Positions 26,023 through 34,385 of a stretch of DNA of 64,000 bases are shown here, piece after piece. The first letter of the stretch is position 1, and the number at the start of each line of letters is the position of its first letter. The notes below the pieces were generated by a model, which saw nothing but the letters and a program-made list of their open reading frames with translations, was not told the DNA's origin and ran no database searches. Where the stretch lies: contig JASMLR010000001.1 of the NCBI GenBank assembly GCA_030748575.1, positions 262,568 through 326,567 of the forward strand, read 5' to 3'. This DNA comes from Phycisphaerales bacterium. GTDB lineage: Bacteria > Planctomycetota > Phycisphaerae > Phycisphaerales > SM1A02. The translations under genes were made by a program, and so were the position numbers.

Positions 26023-28890
26023 ATGCACTTTGAACATCCAGGCTGGCTGGTGCTGCTGCTTGTTCTGGTGCCAGTTCTGTGGCGATCACGCGGGGCGCGG
26101 ACCACGCTCGGGTCGGTTCGAGGCGTTGTGGTGCCGGCGCTGCGATGCCTGCTGGTTGCGGCCGTGGTTCTGGCGCTTGCTGATCCGGTTCTTGATCTCC
26201 GAACCGATCGCCTGACGGTCGCCGTCGTGCTTGACCGCAGCAGGTCCTTGTCCGAGGAGGAAGTGGACCGGGCCGTTCAGTGGTTGCAGCATGCAACGCA
26301 GCACCGAAGCGAATCGGATCTGCTCGCCGTCGTGCATGCCGCCGAAGATGCGTCCGCGGTCCTGATGCCCGACCCGCATGGTCAGGTCGGGGTCGAGCCG
26401 CTGCAGGGGGGAGACGCGGGAACGGATCTGGCCGCTGCCATCGAGTTCACCAAGGGACTGCTCCCGAAAGACGGGAGGCACCGCATCCTGTTGGTCAGTG
26501 ATGGCAATGAAACCCGCGGGTCCGTGTCCGAGGCGGCGGATCGAGCCGGCGAAGCGGGGATTCCGATCGATGTGCTTCCCCTTGAGTATCACCGCAGCAG
26601 CGAAGTCATGGTGGAGCGTCTGGTGGCGCCGGCCGAGATTCGCTCCAACGAGCCCGCCGACCTGCAAGTCGTCCTCCGCGCCGAGTCGGCAACGTTCGGA
26701 ACACTGCACCTGCTCTCGGAAGGCCTTCCGATCTCCGAGAAGATCCCGCTGCAGTTGGAGGCCGGCACGACCATCGTGCCCATGCGTGTGCCGCCCGCAG
26801 CGCGGGCCATGCAGCGGTATGAAGCCGTGTTTGAGCCAGTCGCCGGGGCGGCCGATCGGGTGGCTGCCAACAACTCCGCAGCGGCCATCACGCTGCAGGT
26901 GGGCCGGGGGCGGGTGCTGGTCGTGTCGGATGGGGGCGGCGGCGATCACCTGATCAGCCTGTTGGGCGACCGCGGCCTCTCCGTCCACGCAGCCGGCGTG
27001 GAAGCGTTGCTTGGGGGTCCACCTGCGCTTGCCGCCTGGGACGCCATCGTGCTCGCGGGCGTCCCGCGGTGGAGCCTGCCGGACAGGCTGGACGGGGAAC
27101 TGACTGAGTGGGTCCGGTCCGGCGGCGGGGGACTGCTGATGACGGGCGGGCCGACCGGCCTTGGGGCGGGCGGGTGGATTGGCTCGAGCGTTGCGGATCT
27201 GCTTCCGGTCGGGCTCGACCCGCCCGCCGATCGCCAAGTACGGCGGGGCGCGCTGGCGATCATTCTCCACTCCTGCGAGATGCCCAAAGGCAACGTGTGG
27301 GGGCGGCGCGTCGCGGAGGCGGCCATCGAAGCGCTCTCGAGCCAGGACGCGGTCGGGCTGCTGGAGTACGAAAATCGCAAGGGCCGTGTGAACTGGGCGT
27401 TGCCCATGCAGCGGGCAGGTGACAAGAAGGCGGCGCTGCACGCCGCAGCGTCCCTCCTGTACGGCGACATGCCTGACTTCGCGGAAGCCATGGAAGCGGC
27501 GCTTGCAGGCGTGACGGGCGTCGTGGCCGGTCAGCGGCACGTCATCATCATCTCGGACGGTGACCCGCAGCCTCCGAGCCCCGCCCTGCTGGACGCGTAC
27601 AAGGCTGCTCGCGTCAGCGTCACCACCGTCATGGTCGGGGGGCACGGCACCCCGGTTGACCGGAGGCGCATGGCCGCGGTGGCGTCGATGACCGGGGGTC
27701 GTTTCTACGATGTGGTTGACGCCTCCCAACTTCCGCAGATCTTCATTCAGGAAGCGCAGGTCGTGTCCCGTTCGCTCCTGCAGAAGGGGACGTTTGCCGT
27801 CGACTGGAACGGACCGGGTGGCGGGCCCGTGACGGGCGGTGACATGGCCGCGATCGGGCCCATTCCCTCGGTGAACGGGTACGTGCTGACCGAGGCGCTC
27901 GGGGGCTTGTCTCAGGACGCGATGGTGGTGGCCGGTTCAAAGGGCAGCGACCCGCTGCTCGCCTGGCGGAACGCCGGGCTTGGTCGAGTGGCGGTCTTCA
28001 CAAGCGACGTGGGCGGCCCCTGGACAAGCGGATGGGCCGGATGGGCTGGCGGCGGCGCATTGTGGGAGCGAACGGTGGGCTGGCTGCTCCGTCCGGGCGA
28101 CGAGGGGCTTCTGGCGATGCACCTTCGAGAAGGCGACGACGGGGAAGTGCTCGTTGATCTCGAAACGGTGGAAGCGGACTTTGCCAACTTCCTGCAGATG
28201 GAGGCGGTGGTCCTCGGCCCGGGCGGTGGCGGCGGCGCGATGTCGCTGCAGCAGGTCGGCCCCGGACGGTATCGCGGTGTGTTCGACATGGATCGGTCCG
28301 GAGGATGGGTCGTCGGTGTGAAGTACCGGGGCATTGACCCCCGCACCCATGCGCCGGTTGATGGGTGGGTGCAGGGCGCGGTTGTCCGGAACTGGCCGAG
28401 TGAAGATGGCACGGTTCGAAGCAACGCGTCGCTGCTCGCGGATGTGGCCTCACGAAGTGGTGGCCGTGTCCTGTCGATCGACAGTGATCCGGCCGAAGTG
28501 CGTGTGTTTGAGCGAGCGGGTCTGGTCGCGTCCGCCGGGCAGCGGCGGATCTGGGTGGCGCTGGCCATTGCAGCGGCCCTGCTGCTGCTGTTAGACGTGG
28601 CGGTCCGTCGCATTGTGCCGGACGGGCAACGACGAGCGGTTCTGGCTCGCCGCGCCGCGGAGGCGTCGGCCGGTGCGGCGCAGGCAGCGGACGCGGCCTG
28701 GAAAAAGGCGAGGGCGCGTCGCAAGATGGGTGGCCAGGCATCAACACCGAACGTCTCGCCCTCTCCGGAGCCGCCAGCCGAGCCGCCAGCCGAGCCGCCT
28801 CCCGCCGCGGAGGACGACGCCGAACCACAAGACACCATGGCCAGACTTCGCGCCACGCGGCGGCGGTTGCGTGACGAGGACGACGCATGA
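26023..28890 (+). CDS. Membrane protein with VWA and glutamine-amidotransferase-like domains
   Basis: A 955-residue BatA-like protein. Two N-terminal helices (about 7-20 and 36-54) precede a von Willebrand factor A domain whose MIDAS motif is DRSRS (71-75). A GATase1-like segment follows (VLVVSDGGGGDHLISLLGDRG, then GGGLLMTGG near 367-375), and a second VWA-like region comes later (RHVIIISDGDPQPPSP). A third helix (about 848-866) and a charged, Pro/Glu-rich cytoplasmic tail end the protein. This architecture is common in planctomycete MoxR operons; the function is not established. Start 26023 follows a TAGCAT box. The stop overlaps the MoxR start (ATGA). Confidence 0.8.
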   Translation: MHFEHPGWLVLLLVLVPVLWRSRGARTTLGSVRGVVVPALRCLLVAAVVLALADPVLDLRTDRLTVAVVLDRSRSLSEEEVDRAVQWLQHATQHRSESDLLAVVHAAEDASAVLMPDPHGQVGVEPLQGGDAGTDLAAAIEFTKGLLPKDGRHRILLVSDGNETRGSVSEAADRAGEAGIPIDVLPLEYHRSSEVMVERLVAPAEIRSNEPADLQVVLRAESATFGTLHLLSEGLPISEKIPLQLEAGTTIVPMRVPPAARAMQRYEAVFEPVAGAADRVAANNSAAAITLQVGRGRVLVVSDGGGGDHLISLLGDRGLSVHAAGVEALLGGPPALAAWDAIVLAGVPRWSLPDRLDGELTEWVRSGGGGLLMTGGPTGLGAGGWIGSSVADLLPVGLDPPADRQVRRGALAIILHSCEMPKGNVWGRRVAEAAIEALSSQDAVGLLEYENRKGRVNWALPMQRAGDKKAALHAAASLLYGDMPDFAEAMEAALAGVTGVVAGQRHVIIISDGDPQPPSPALLDAYKAARVSVTTVMVGGHGTPVDRRRMAAVASMTGGRFYDVVDASQLPQIFIQEAQVVSRSLLQKGTFAVDWNGPGGGPVTGGDMAAIGPIPSVNGYVLTEALGGLSQDAMVVAGSKGSDPLLAWRNAGLGRVAVFTSDVGGPWTSGWAGWAGGGALWERTVGWLLRPGDEGLLAMHLREGDDGEVLVDLETVEADFANFLQMEAVVLGPGGGGGAMSLQQVGPGRYRGVFDMDRSGGWVVGVKYRGIDPRTHAPVDGWVQGAVVRNWPSEDGTVRSNASLLADVASRSGGRVLSIDSDPAEVRVFERAGLVASAGQRRIWVALAIAAALLLLLDVAVRRIVPDGQRRAVLARRAAEASAGAAQAADAAWKKARARRKMGGQASTPNVSPSPEPPAEPPAEPPPAAEDDAEPQDTMARLRATRRRLRDEDDA

Positions 28891-29924
28891 GTCGTCCACT
28901 CGCACCACCGCCCAACCCCGATCCGCAGGATGCTTCGGAAGTGGCCGCGTCGGTGGCCGCCGTCACCAGCGGTCTGGACGCGATGCGAAGCGAAATTGCC
29001 CGCGTGATCTCGGGCCAGGAGGCGGTGGTCGGCGCGGTCCTTGCGTGCCTGCTGGCCGACGGCCATGCGCTGCTGGAGGGTGTGCCGGGGACCGGGAAGA
29101 CCCTTCTGGTTCGAACGGTTGCGGCGGCCGCCGGGCTGGATGTCGGTCGCGTGCAGTTCACGCCCGACCTGCTTCCTGCCGACATCACAGGAACCACCAT
29201 CGTTGCCGAGGGGGCGAGCGGGTTGCGGGGCACCGTGTTTCGACCGGGACCCATCTTCCACGCCGTGGTCCTTGCCGATGAGATCAATCGCGGCTCGCCA
29301 CGAACCCAGTCCGCGCTGCTCGAGGCCATGCAGGAGCGGGGCGTGACGATCGCCGGCACCCGCCACCCGCTGCCGGCGCCGTTCATCGTGCTGGCGACGC
29401 AGAATCCCATTGAGCAGGAGGGCACGCACCGGCTTCCGGAAGCGCAGGTGGATCGCTTCCTCATGCAGATCAACGTCACGCCGCCGGAGGCGGATGTGTT
29501 GGCCCGCATCATCGAGGGAACGACGGGGCCTGACGTCGATGAGATTGAGCCCTGCCTTACGCCGGACTTCCTCTGCGCAGCCACCCAACTCAGCCGCCGG
29601 ATTCTGGTGGCGCCGCACGTGGACGGCTGGATCGCTTCGCTGGTGCTTGCGACGGGTGCCGCCGGCTCGCAGGTTGCCGATCGCTTGACGGCGCCTTGCA
29701 GTCCGAGAGCGGCCATTTCCATGCGCCGCGCCGCCCAGGTGGCGGCCATGGCTTCGGGACGGTTGGCCGTGTCGTGCGCCGATGTGCGTTCGGTGGCGGC
29801 CGCGTGCCTGCGTCATCGAATGGTGCCCGACCCGGTGGCTCGAGGCGAGGGCCTGACCGCCGACGATCTGGTGGCCATGTTGCTCGACGAGGTGCCGACA
29901 CCGGCCGGGGAGGTCCTGGCATGA
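28887..29924 (+). CDS. MoxR-family AAA+ ATPase
   Basis: A 345-residue AAA+ chaperone-like ATPase of the MoxR class, thought to assemble or activate partner proteins with VWA domains. Walker A is GVPGTGKT (65-72), Walker B VVLADEIN with Asp131-Glu132, followed by the family block RGSPRTQSALLEAMQE. The sensor-1 segment is FIVLATQNPIEQEGTH. ATG 28887 overlaps the VWA stop by four bases and its stop overlaps the DUF58 start in the same way, so stoichiometric translation with its likely VWA partners is expected. Confidence 0.92.
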   Translation: MSRPLAPPPNPDPQDASEVAASVAAVTSGLDAMRSEIARVISGQEAVVGAVLACLLADGHALLEGVPGTGKTLLVRTVAAAAGLDVGRVQFTPDLLPADITGTTIVAEGASGLRGTVFRPGPIFHAVVLADEINRGSPRTQSALLEAMQERGVTIAGTRHPLPAPFIVLATQNPIEQEGTHRLPEAQVDRFLMQINVTPPEADVLARIIEGTTGPDVDEIEPCLTPDFLCAATQLSRRILVAPHVDGWIASLVLATGAAGSQVADRLTAPCSPRAAISMRRAAQVAAMASGRLAVSCADVRSVAAACLRHRMVPDPVARGEGLTADDLVAMLLDEVPTPAGEVLA

Positions 29925-30862
29925 TTCCCGGTTTCGGCATCGACTCGTCGCCTCCGCCCGCAACGGTTGAGGACCTGCTCGGTCCCTCCCTGCTGGCCGC
30001 CATGGATGGGCTGGAGATCACGTCGCGAAAGGTCCTGTCGGGTCGCTTGCACGGTGAGCGGCGGAGCAGGCGGCGGGGGTTCAGTATCGACTTTGCCGAT
30101 CACCGCCCGTACGTCGCGGGTGATGATCTGCGGTACGTCGACTGGAATGTGTACGCCCGGCTCGATGCGCTCTTCCTGAAGTTGTATCTGGACGAAGAGG
30201 ATCTCAGCGTTCTGATCGTCCTGGACGCGACGCCATCCATGGATTGGGGCGCTCCGTCCAAGTGGACGTTTGCCAGGCGACTGGCGATGGCACTTGGGAG
30301 CATTGGACTGGCCGCCAAACACCGGGTGAGCCTTGCATGCTGCAGTGGCAGCGACGTGTCGCATCTCCGCGATCTGCGAGGCCGAGGCCGAACTGCCGAA
30401 CTCGGCCAATGGCTTCTCCAACGTTCCATCCGCGACCACGGCGGAGGCGAACCACTTGGTGAAGCGCTGCGAGCCGTCGCGCCGACACGACGGGGCCGCG
30501 GCGTGGCGATCATTCTGAGCGACTTTCTGGGCGCTGACGATCCACTGCCTGCGCTGCGGACGCTGGCAGGTGGAGGCGACGATCTTCACTGCCTTCAGGT
30601 TCTGAGCCCCCAGGAGACCGATCCGGGTGGTCATGGTCTGGCCGGAGACATGCGGCTTGAAGACCAGGAGGGTGGCCCCCCGCGGGAGGTGACGGTGACG
30701 CCTTCGCTGCTGCGGGCCTATCGAGCTCGGCTTGACGAGCGGGTGCGTCTGGTTCGCGATGCAGCGCGGCGGTGTGGTGGAAGCCACCTCGCGGTTGAGA
30801 CGGACGCCGACGTGGCCGACCTGCTCCTGGGTCAACTGCGAAGGGGTGGGCTGATCAGATGA
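29921..30862 (+). CDS. DUF58 protein of the MoxR operon
   Basis: A 313-residue cytoplasmic DUF58 protein, the usual partner of MoxR. The diagnostic motif runs through FSIDFADHRPYVAGDDLRY to DWNVYARLD (54-82). A degenerate VWA-like fold follows with VLDATPSMDWG (about 102-112), where the metal site is D-x-T-x-S. GGAGG lies upstream of ATG 29921, and the start also overlaps the MoxR stop (ATGA). Unlike many DUF58 proteins it lacks N-terminal helices. Confidence 0.9.
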   Translation: MIPGFGIDSSPPPATVEDLLGPSLLAAMDGLEITSRKVLSGRLHGERRSRRRGFSIDFADHRPYVAGDDLRYVDWNVYARLDALFLKLYLDEEDLSVLIVLDATPSMDWGAPSKWTFARRLAMALGSIGLAAKHRVSLACCSGSDVSHLRDLRGRGRTAELGQWLLQRSIRDHGGGEPLGEALRAVAPTRRGRGVAIILSDFLGADDPLPALRTLAGGGDDLHCLQVLSPQETDPGGHGLAGDMRLEDQEGGPPREVTVTPSLLRAYRARLDERVRLVRDAARRCGGSHLAVETDADVADLLLGQLRRGGLIR

Positions 30863-32775
30863 GTTGGCTTGCACCATGGACTGCATTCTGGGTGCTGCTC
30901 GCCGTCATTCCCGCGCTCCTGGCGCTGTACATCCTTCGCTTGCGGCGTGCCCGGCAACTGGTGCCGACGACGACCCTCTGGACGGCCGCAGCGGAGGACA
31001 TACAGGCCAACACGCCGTTTCAGCGGCTGCGGCGGAACCTCCTTCTGCTGCTTCAACTCGTGGCCCTGGCGATGCTCGCGCTGGCGGTGGCCCAGCCCCG
31101 GCTGGAGATGGCAGCGGGCCGCGGCGCGCGGACGGTTCTGTTGATTGACTGCTCCGCTTCGATGCAGGCCGTCGAGGGCGGTCAAACGCGTTTCGAGCAG
31201 GCGATCGAGGCCGCCATGCAGGCCGTGGACCGCCTGCACCCCGGTATCTGGTTTGGGGATGCGGGCGGGCAGACCATGGTCGTTGCGATGGGGGACGAGG
31301 CGGAGATCATGCAGCCCTTTACCGGCTCGCGTGGGGCGCTGCGAGCGGCGCTGGAACGCATGGAGCCGGCCGACACCACGGCCCGTCTGGACCGCGCGCT
31401 TGCCATGGCCCGAGCATGGTCGGCCGAGCCGGATCCCGATGCGCCTCGTGTAACCGATGGCCCGGCTCGCCTCGAAGTGTTCACCGACGGCGGCCTGCCT
31501 GATCTCGACCAGGCCACCCTGCTGGGTGCCGAGACGCTTGTGCATCTGGTTGGAGATTCAACCGCCGGCAACCGCTCGGTACAGATGGTGGCGGCCCAAC
31601 GCGACTCGGATGATCCACATCAGGTGCAGGTCTTCGCCACCCTCTGGAACTGGGAGCGATCGCCGCGTGACGAGCGTGTGCAGATGTCCATCGAAAACGC
31701 CGCCGTGCACGTGGAAGACATGACGCTTCCGGCCGCAACGCTCGACGATGCAGGCGAGGTGCGGCCTGGCGTGCAGGACCTGGTGTTCACGAAGGCCCGG
31801 CATTCCGGCGAGGCCCTGATTGAGGTCAGGCTGGTGGGGGAGGATGCGCTGCCGCTTGACGATGCAGCGTGGGCCGTCGTTCCGGAAGTGGCGCCGCTGC
31901 GGGTCCATCTCGTTTCCGAAGACCCCGACTTCTGGTCCCGCGCGTTGTCGGTCGTTCCGGCCGTTGACGTGACGACCTCCACAGCCGCGGCGGATGTCGA
32001 CCTCACCGTGTACGACGGTGTTTCGCCGGAAACGTTGCCGGACGGCCCCACGCTGTCGATCAATGCGCCGTTCCCTTCGGCGCTGCTCGAGTTTGGGTCG
32101 GTCAGGCCTGCGGAGTCGGTTGCCCTCGGAGACCCGAAGCACCCTGTGTTCCGGGGCGGCGCGCCCGGCGACCTGTGGGTACGCGCGCCCCAGCAGGTCG
32201 AGTTGGATACGCAGGTTCGTCCCGTGCTGCGGGGCGCGGATGGCCCGCTTGTGCTGGCCTGGGAGGAAGGTGGGCACCGGCGAGTACACATCGCATTCGA
32301 TCCGACCGAGAGCACGTGGCCACTGCATCCGACCTTCGTGAGTTTCCTCGTTGACGCGTTGGAGTGGATGGCGTGGCGTGGCGCGGATTACCGAGGAGCC
32401 GCCATGGCTGGCGATCGCGCGTCGGTTCGCCTGCCCGAGGGCGTTCAAACGGCCATCGCGACCGGGCCCGGTGGGGTGCGTCGTCCCCTGGCGGTACACA
32501 GCGGGCGTCGCGCCGGGTGGGGCCCCGTCGATCGGGCGGGGCCGTGGGTGGTGCGGTGGGACGAGCCGACCGCGGGGCACCGCTTTGTTGCGGTTCGCGT
32601 CCCGGTTCAGTTGGAAGGTGATCTGCGGGTGCCGGAAGCCATGCACATCGGCGGCGTTGAGGCGACTGCGGCCGGCAACGCGGCCGCCTCGACACCCCTG
32701 TGGCCGTGGGCCCTGTGCGGTTCGCTTCTGGTGCTCTTGATCGAGTGGGCCGTGTACACGTCGAGGATCCGCTGA
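30859..32775 (+). CDS. BatA-type VWA membrane protein
   Basis: A 638-residue protein with an N-terminal aerotolerance (BatA) region containing two helices (about 9-28 and 60-79), then a VWA domain with MIDAS DCSAS (97-101). A beta-rich region of about 350 residues follows, and a last helix near 612-634. The bulk between helices is probably outside the cytoplasm. It closes the coupled series VWA-MoxR-DUF58-BatA (ATGA overlap with DUF58). Homologous operons are linked to stress tolerance and envelope integrity, but the role here is unknown. Confidence 0.87.
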   Translation: MSWLAPWTAFWVLLAVIPALLALYILRLRRARQLVPTTTLWTAAAEDIQANTPFQRLRRNLLLLLQLVALAMLALAVAQPRLEMAAGRGARTVLLIDCSASMQAVEGGQTRFEQAIEAAMQAVDRLHPGIWFGDAGGQTMVVAMGDEAEIMQPFTGSRGALRAALERMEPADTTARLDRALAMARAWSAEPDPDAPRVTDGPARLEVFTDGGLPDLDQATLLGAETLVHLVGDSTAGNRSVQMVAAQRDSDDPHQVQVFATLWNWERSPRDERVQMSIENAAVHVEDMTLPAATLDDAGEVRPGVQDLVFTKARHSGEALIEVRLVGEDALPLDDAAWAVVPEVAPLRVHLVSEDPDFWSRALSVVPAVDVTTSTAAADVDLTVYDGVSPETLPDGPTLSINAPFPSALLEFGSVRPAESVALGDPKHPVFRGGAPGDLWVRAPQQVELDTQVRPVLRGADGPLVLAWEEGGHRRVHIAFDPTESTWPLHPTFVSFLVDALEWMAWRGADYRGAAMAGDRASVRLPEGVQTAIATGPGGVRRPLAVHSGRRAGWGPVDRAGPWVVRWDEPTAGHRFVAVRVPVQLEGDLRVPEAMHIGGVEATAAGNAAASTPLWPWALCGSLLVLLIEWAVYTSRIR

Positions 32776-32802
32776 CGCGGCGTGCTACGCGCCGTCAGCG
32801 GA
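32768..32802. terminator. Bidirectional hairpin between convergent genes
   Basis: A perfect 10-bp outer stem (TCCGCTGACG, 32768-32777, with 32793-32802), a two-base bulge and a 5-bp inner stem close on a 3-base loop. It spans the last codons of both the BatA gene and the TPR-YggX gene, so it can act in either direction. There is no T-run. Confidence 0.5.
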
Positions 32803-33408
32803 CGCAACGTCTTCCGGGACGCCGAGGTACTCGTGCATGTGCTGGTCGTACATCGCGGTGTCCTGCGGCTGTGACAGATCCAACCTGAGTTCGTTGATGA
32901 CCTTGGTTCCCTGATGAATCCACGCGTCCCATGTTTCAGCGCTGATGTGCTGGCTGATCCAATCGCCGACAGGGCCGCGGAAGGGGGGCTCACTGAGCTG
33001 CGTGCCGCCGCGACCGGTTCGCTGGCAGACGAAGTCGCCCTCACCGTCGGAGGTTGGCGGGGCATCCGCGGACACCTCCGGGACCGCTCGGCCGATGTCG
33101 GTGAGCATGCCGGCGATCGCATCCTGAGGCATACGGTCGCCCCGTCCTGCCGCCACCTGGAACCCGCGTGTGAGCACCTCCGCAGCCCGGTCTTCCCACC
33201 CAGCGGCAAGCATGGCCTGGCCACAGAGTTCATACGCCTTGCTCATCTCCGGGGACAATTCAATACATCGCTCCAGCGAGGCTGCTGCGTCTGCTGGCCT
33301 GCCGGCCTGGAGATAGGCTGATCCGAGGCTGAAGTGCGCCATCTCGTTTTCGGGATCGGCCGAAGCCATGTTTTCAAACTGTGCGATGCGGTCTGCAGCG
33401 GTGTCCAT
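32785..33408 (-). CDS. TPR domain fused to an Fe(2+)-trafficking (YggX) domain
   Basis: A 207-residue fusion. Residues 1-95 contain two TPR units (EMAHFSLGSAYLQAGRPADA and KAYELCGQAMLAAGWEDRA). Residues 125-197 match the YggX/Iron_traffic family: FVCQRTGRGGTQLSEPPFRG with Cys128 at the position of the conserved YggX cysteine, then ISAETWDAWIHQGTKVINE and a C-terminal helix. Free-standing YggX is about 90 residues and protects Fe-S clusters from oxidation; here the TPR part may bring it to a partner protein. The start at 33408 has a TACCCT box seven bases upstream. It is divergent from pyrD across 50 bases. Confidence 0.85.
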   Translation of the reverse strand: MDTAADRIAQFENMASADPENEMAHFSLGSAYLQAGRPADAAASLERCIELSPEMSKAYELCGQAMLAAGWEDRAAEVLTRGFQVAAGRGDRMPQDAIAGMLTDIGRAVPEVSADAPPTSDGEGDFVCQRTGRGGTQLSEPPFRGPVGDWISQHISAETWDAWIHQGTKVINELRLDLSQPQDTAMYDQHMHEYLGVPEDVASADGA

Positions 33409-33415
33409 GGGCGAC

Positions 33416-33421
33416 AGGGTA
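33416..33421 (-). promoter_or_regulatory. Leaderless-type -10 box (TACCCT) of the TPR-YggX gene
   Basis: Minus strand TACCCT, seven bases (GTCGCCC), then the ATG at 33408. Confidence 0.4.
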
Positions 33422-33444
33422 CCGCGACTGTCTTCCCGGGCGGG

Positions 33445-33450
33445 TAGCCT
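33445..33450 (+). promoter_or_regulatory. Leaderless-type -10 box (TAGCCT) of pyrD
   Basis: TAGCCT, eight bases (GTACGCCC), then ATG 33459. Confidence 0.4.
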
Positions 33451-33458
33451 GTACGCCC

Positions 33459-34382
33459 ATGCCGGACCTTTCCCAAGACCTCGCGGGCATTCATCTGTGC
33501 TCGCCGCTCATTGCCGCGGCAGGTACGGCGGGGTACGGACCGGAGTTGGCGTCGGTGGACGGCCTGCGGGGGCTTGGCGCCGTGGTGACCAAGTCGATCA
33601 CGTTGGAGTCTCGGACCGGAAACCCCCCGATGCGGGTGACCGACCTCCAGTGCGGCATGATGAATGCCGTCGGCCTGGCCAACGTGGGGCTGGATCGCTT
33701 CATCGCGGAGACGGCGCTGACGATTCGCGACCTGCCCATCCCGGCCATTCCCTCGATCGCAGGCGGATCAATTGATGACTACGAGCAGGTTGCCGCCGCC
33801 ATGCAGGCCATGGCATTTGTCAAGGCCGTTGAAGTCAATGTGTCCTGTCCGAACACCGATGATGGCCGCGCCTTCGCCGAGTCCCCCGAAAGCCTGCAGT
33901 CCTTGCTGGTCGACATTCGCAGCGTGCTCAAGCGGACCGCGATGATCGTCAAGTTGCCGCTTGACTTCGGAAAGCCGAGTGCCGCGGCCGAAGTTGCCGT
34001 CGAAGCTGGGGCTGATGCCCTGACCATCATGAACACGGTCCCGGCCATGGCGATCGACGTCCGCACCAGACGGTCCCGTCTGGGACGCATGGCCGGGGGC
34101 GCAAGTGGCCCGGGGATTCATCCGCTGGCGGTTCGCATGGTGGCGGACGTGCATCGCGATGTCGCAGGGCCGGCCGGCGTTCCAATCATTGGTCTCGGCG
34201 GCGTCATGCGGTGGCAGGATGCCGCCGAGTTCATTCTTGCCGGTGCTTCCATGGTCGGCATCGGAACGGCCCTCTTCGTTGACCCCCGGAGGCCGCGCAA
34301 GATCCTGAAGGGCCTCACCAGATGGGTGCGTTCACAGGGCTGCCAGCGTCTTGACGAACTGGTCGGGGCGATGGAGCGGTGA
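33459..34382 (+). CDS. pyrD: Dihydroorotate dehydrogenase, class 1B type
   Basis: A 307-residue FMN enzyme that oxidises dihydroorotate to orotate in pyrimidine synthesis. Cys130 in VEVNVSCPNT is the catalytic base typical of class 1; class 2 enzymes have Ser. GNPPMRVTD, the substrate-loop NAVGLANVG and the phosphate-binding IIGLGGVMRWQDAAEFILAGA fit class 1B. Class 1B enzymes use NAD through a PyrK subunit, but no pyrK is adjacent; it would have to lie elsewhere. ATG 33459 is supported by the TAGCCT box. The gene ends three bases before the convergent murD stop. Confidence 0.92.
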   Translation: MPDLSQDLAGIHLCSPLIAAAGTAGYGPELASVDGLRGLGAVVTKSITLESRTGNPPMRVTDLQCGMMNAVGLANVGLDRFIAETALTIRDLPIPAIPSIAGGSIDDYEQVAAAMQAMAFVKAVEVNVSCPNTDDGRAFAESPESLQSLLVDIRSVLKRTAMIVKLPLDFGKPSAAAEVAVEAGADALTIMNTVPAMAIDVRTRRSRLGRMAGGASGPGIHPLAVRMVADVHRDVAGPAGVPIIGLGGVMRWQDAAEFILAGASMVGIGTALFVDPRRPRKILKGLTRWVRSQGCQRLDELVGAMER

Positions 34383-34385
34383 GGG

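Noticed and set aside
27912-29963. 683-codon open frame on the minus strand
   Set aside because: Antisense to the VWA protein and MoxR; composition is Arg/Ser/His-rich without domains.
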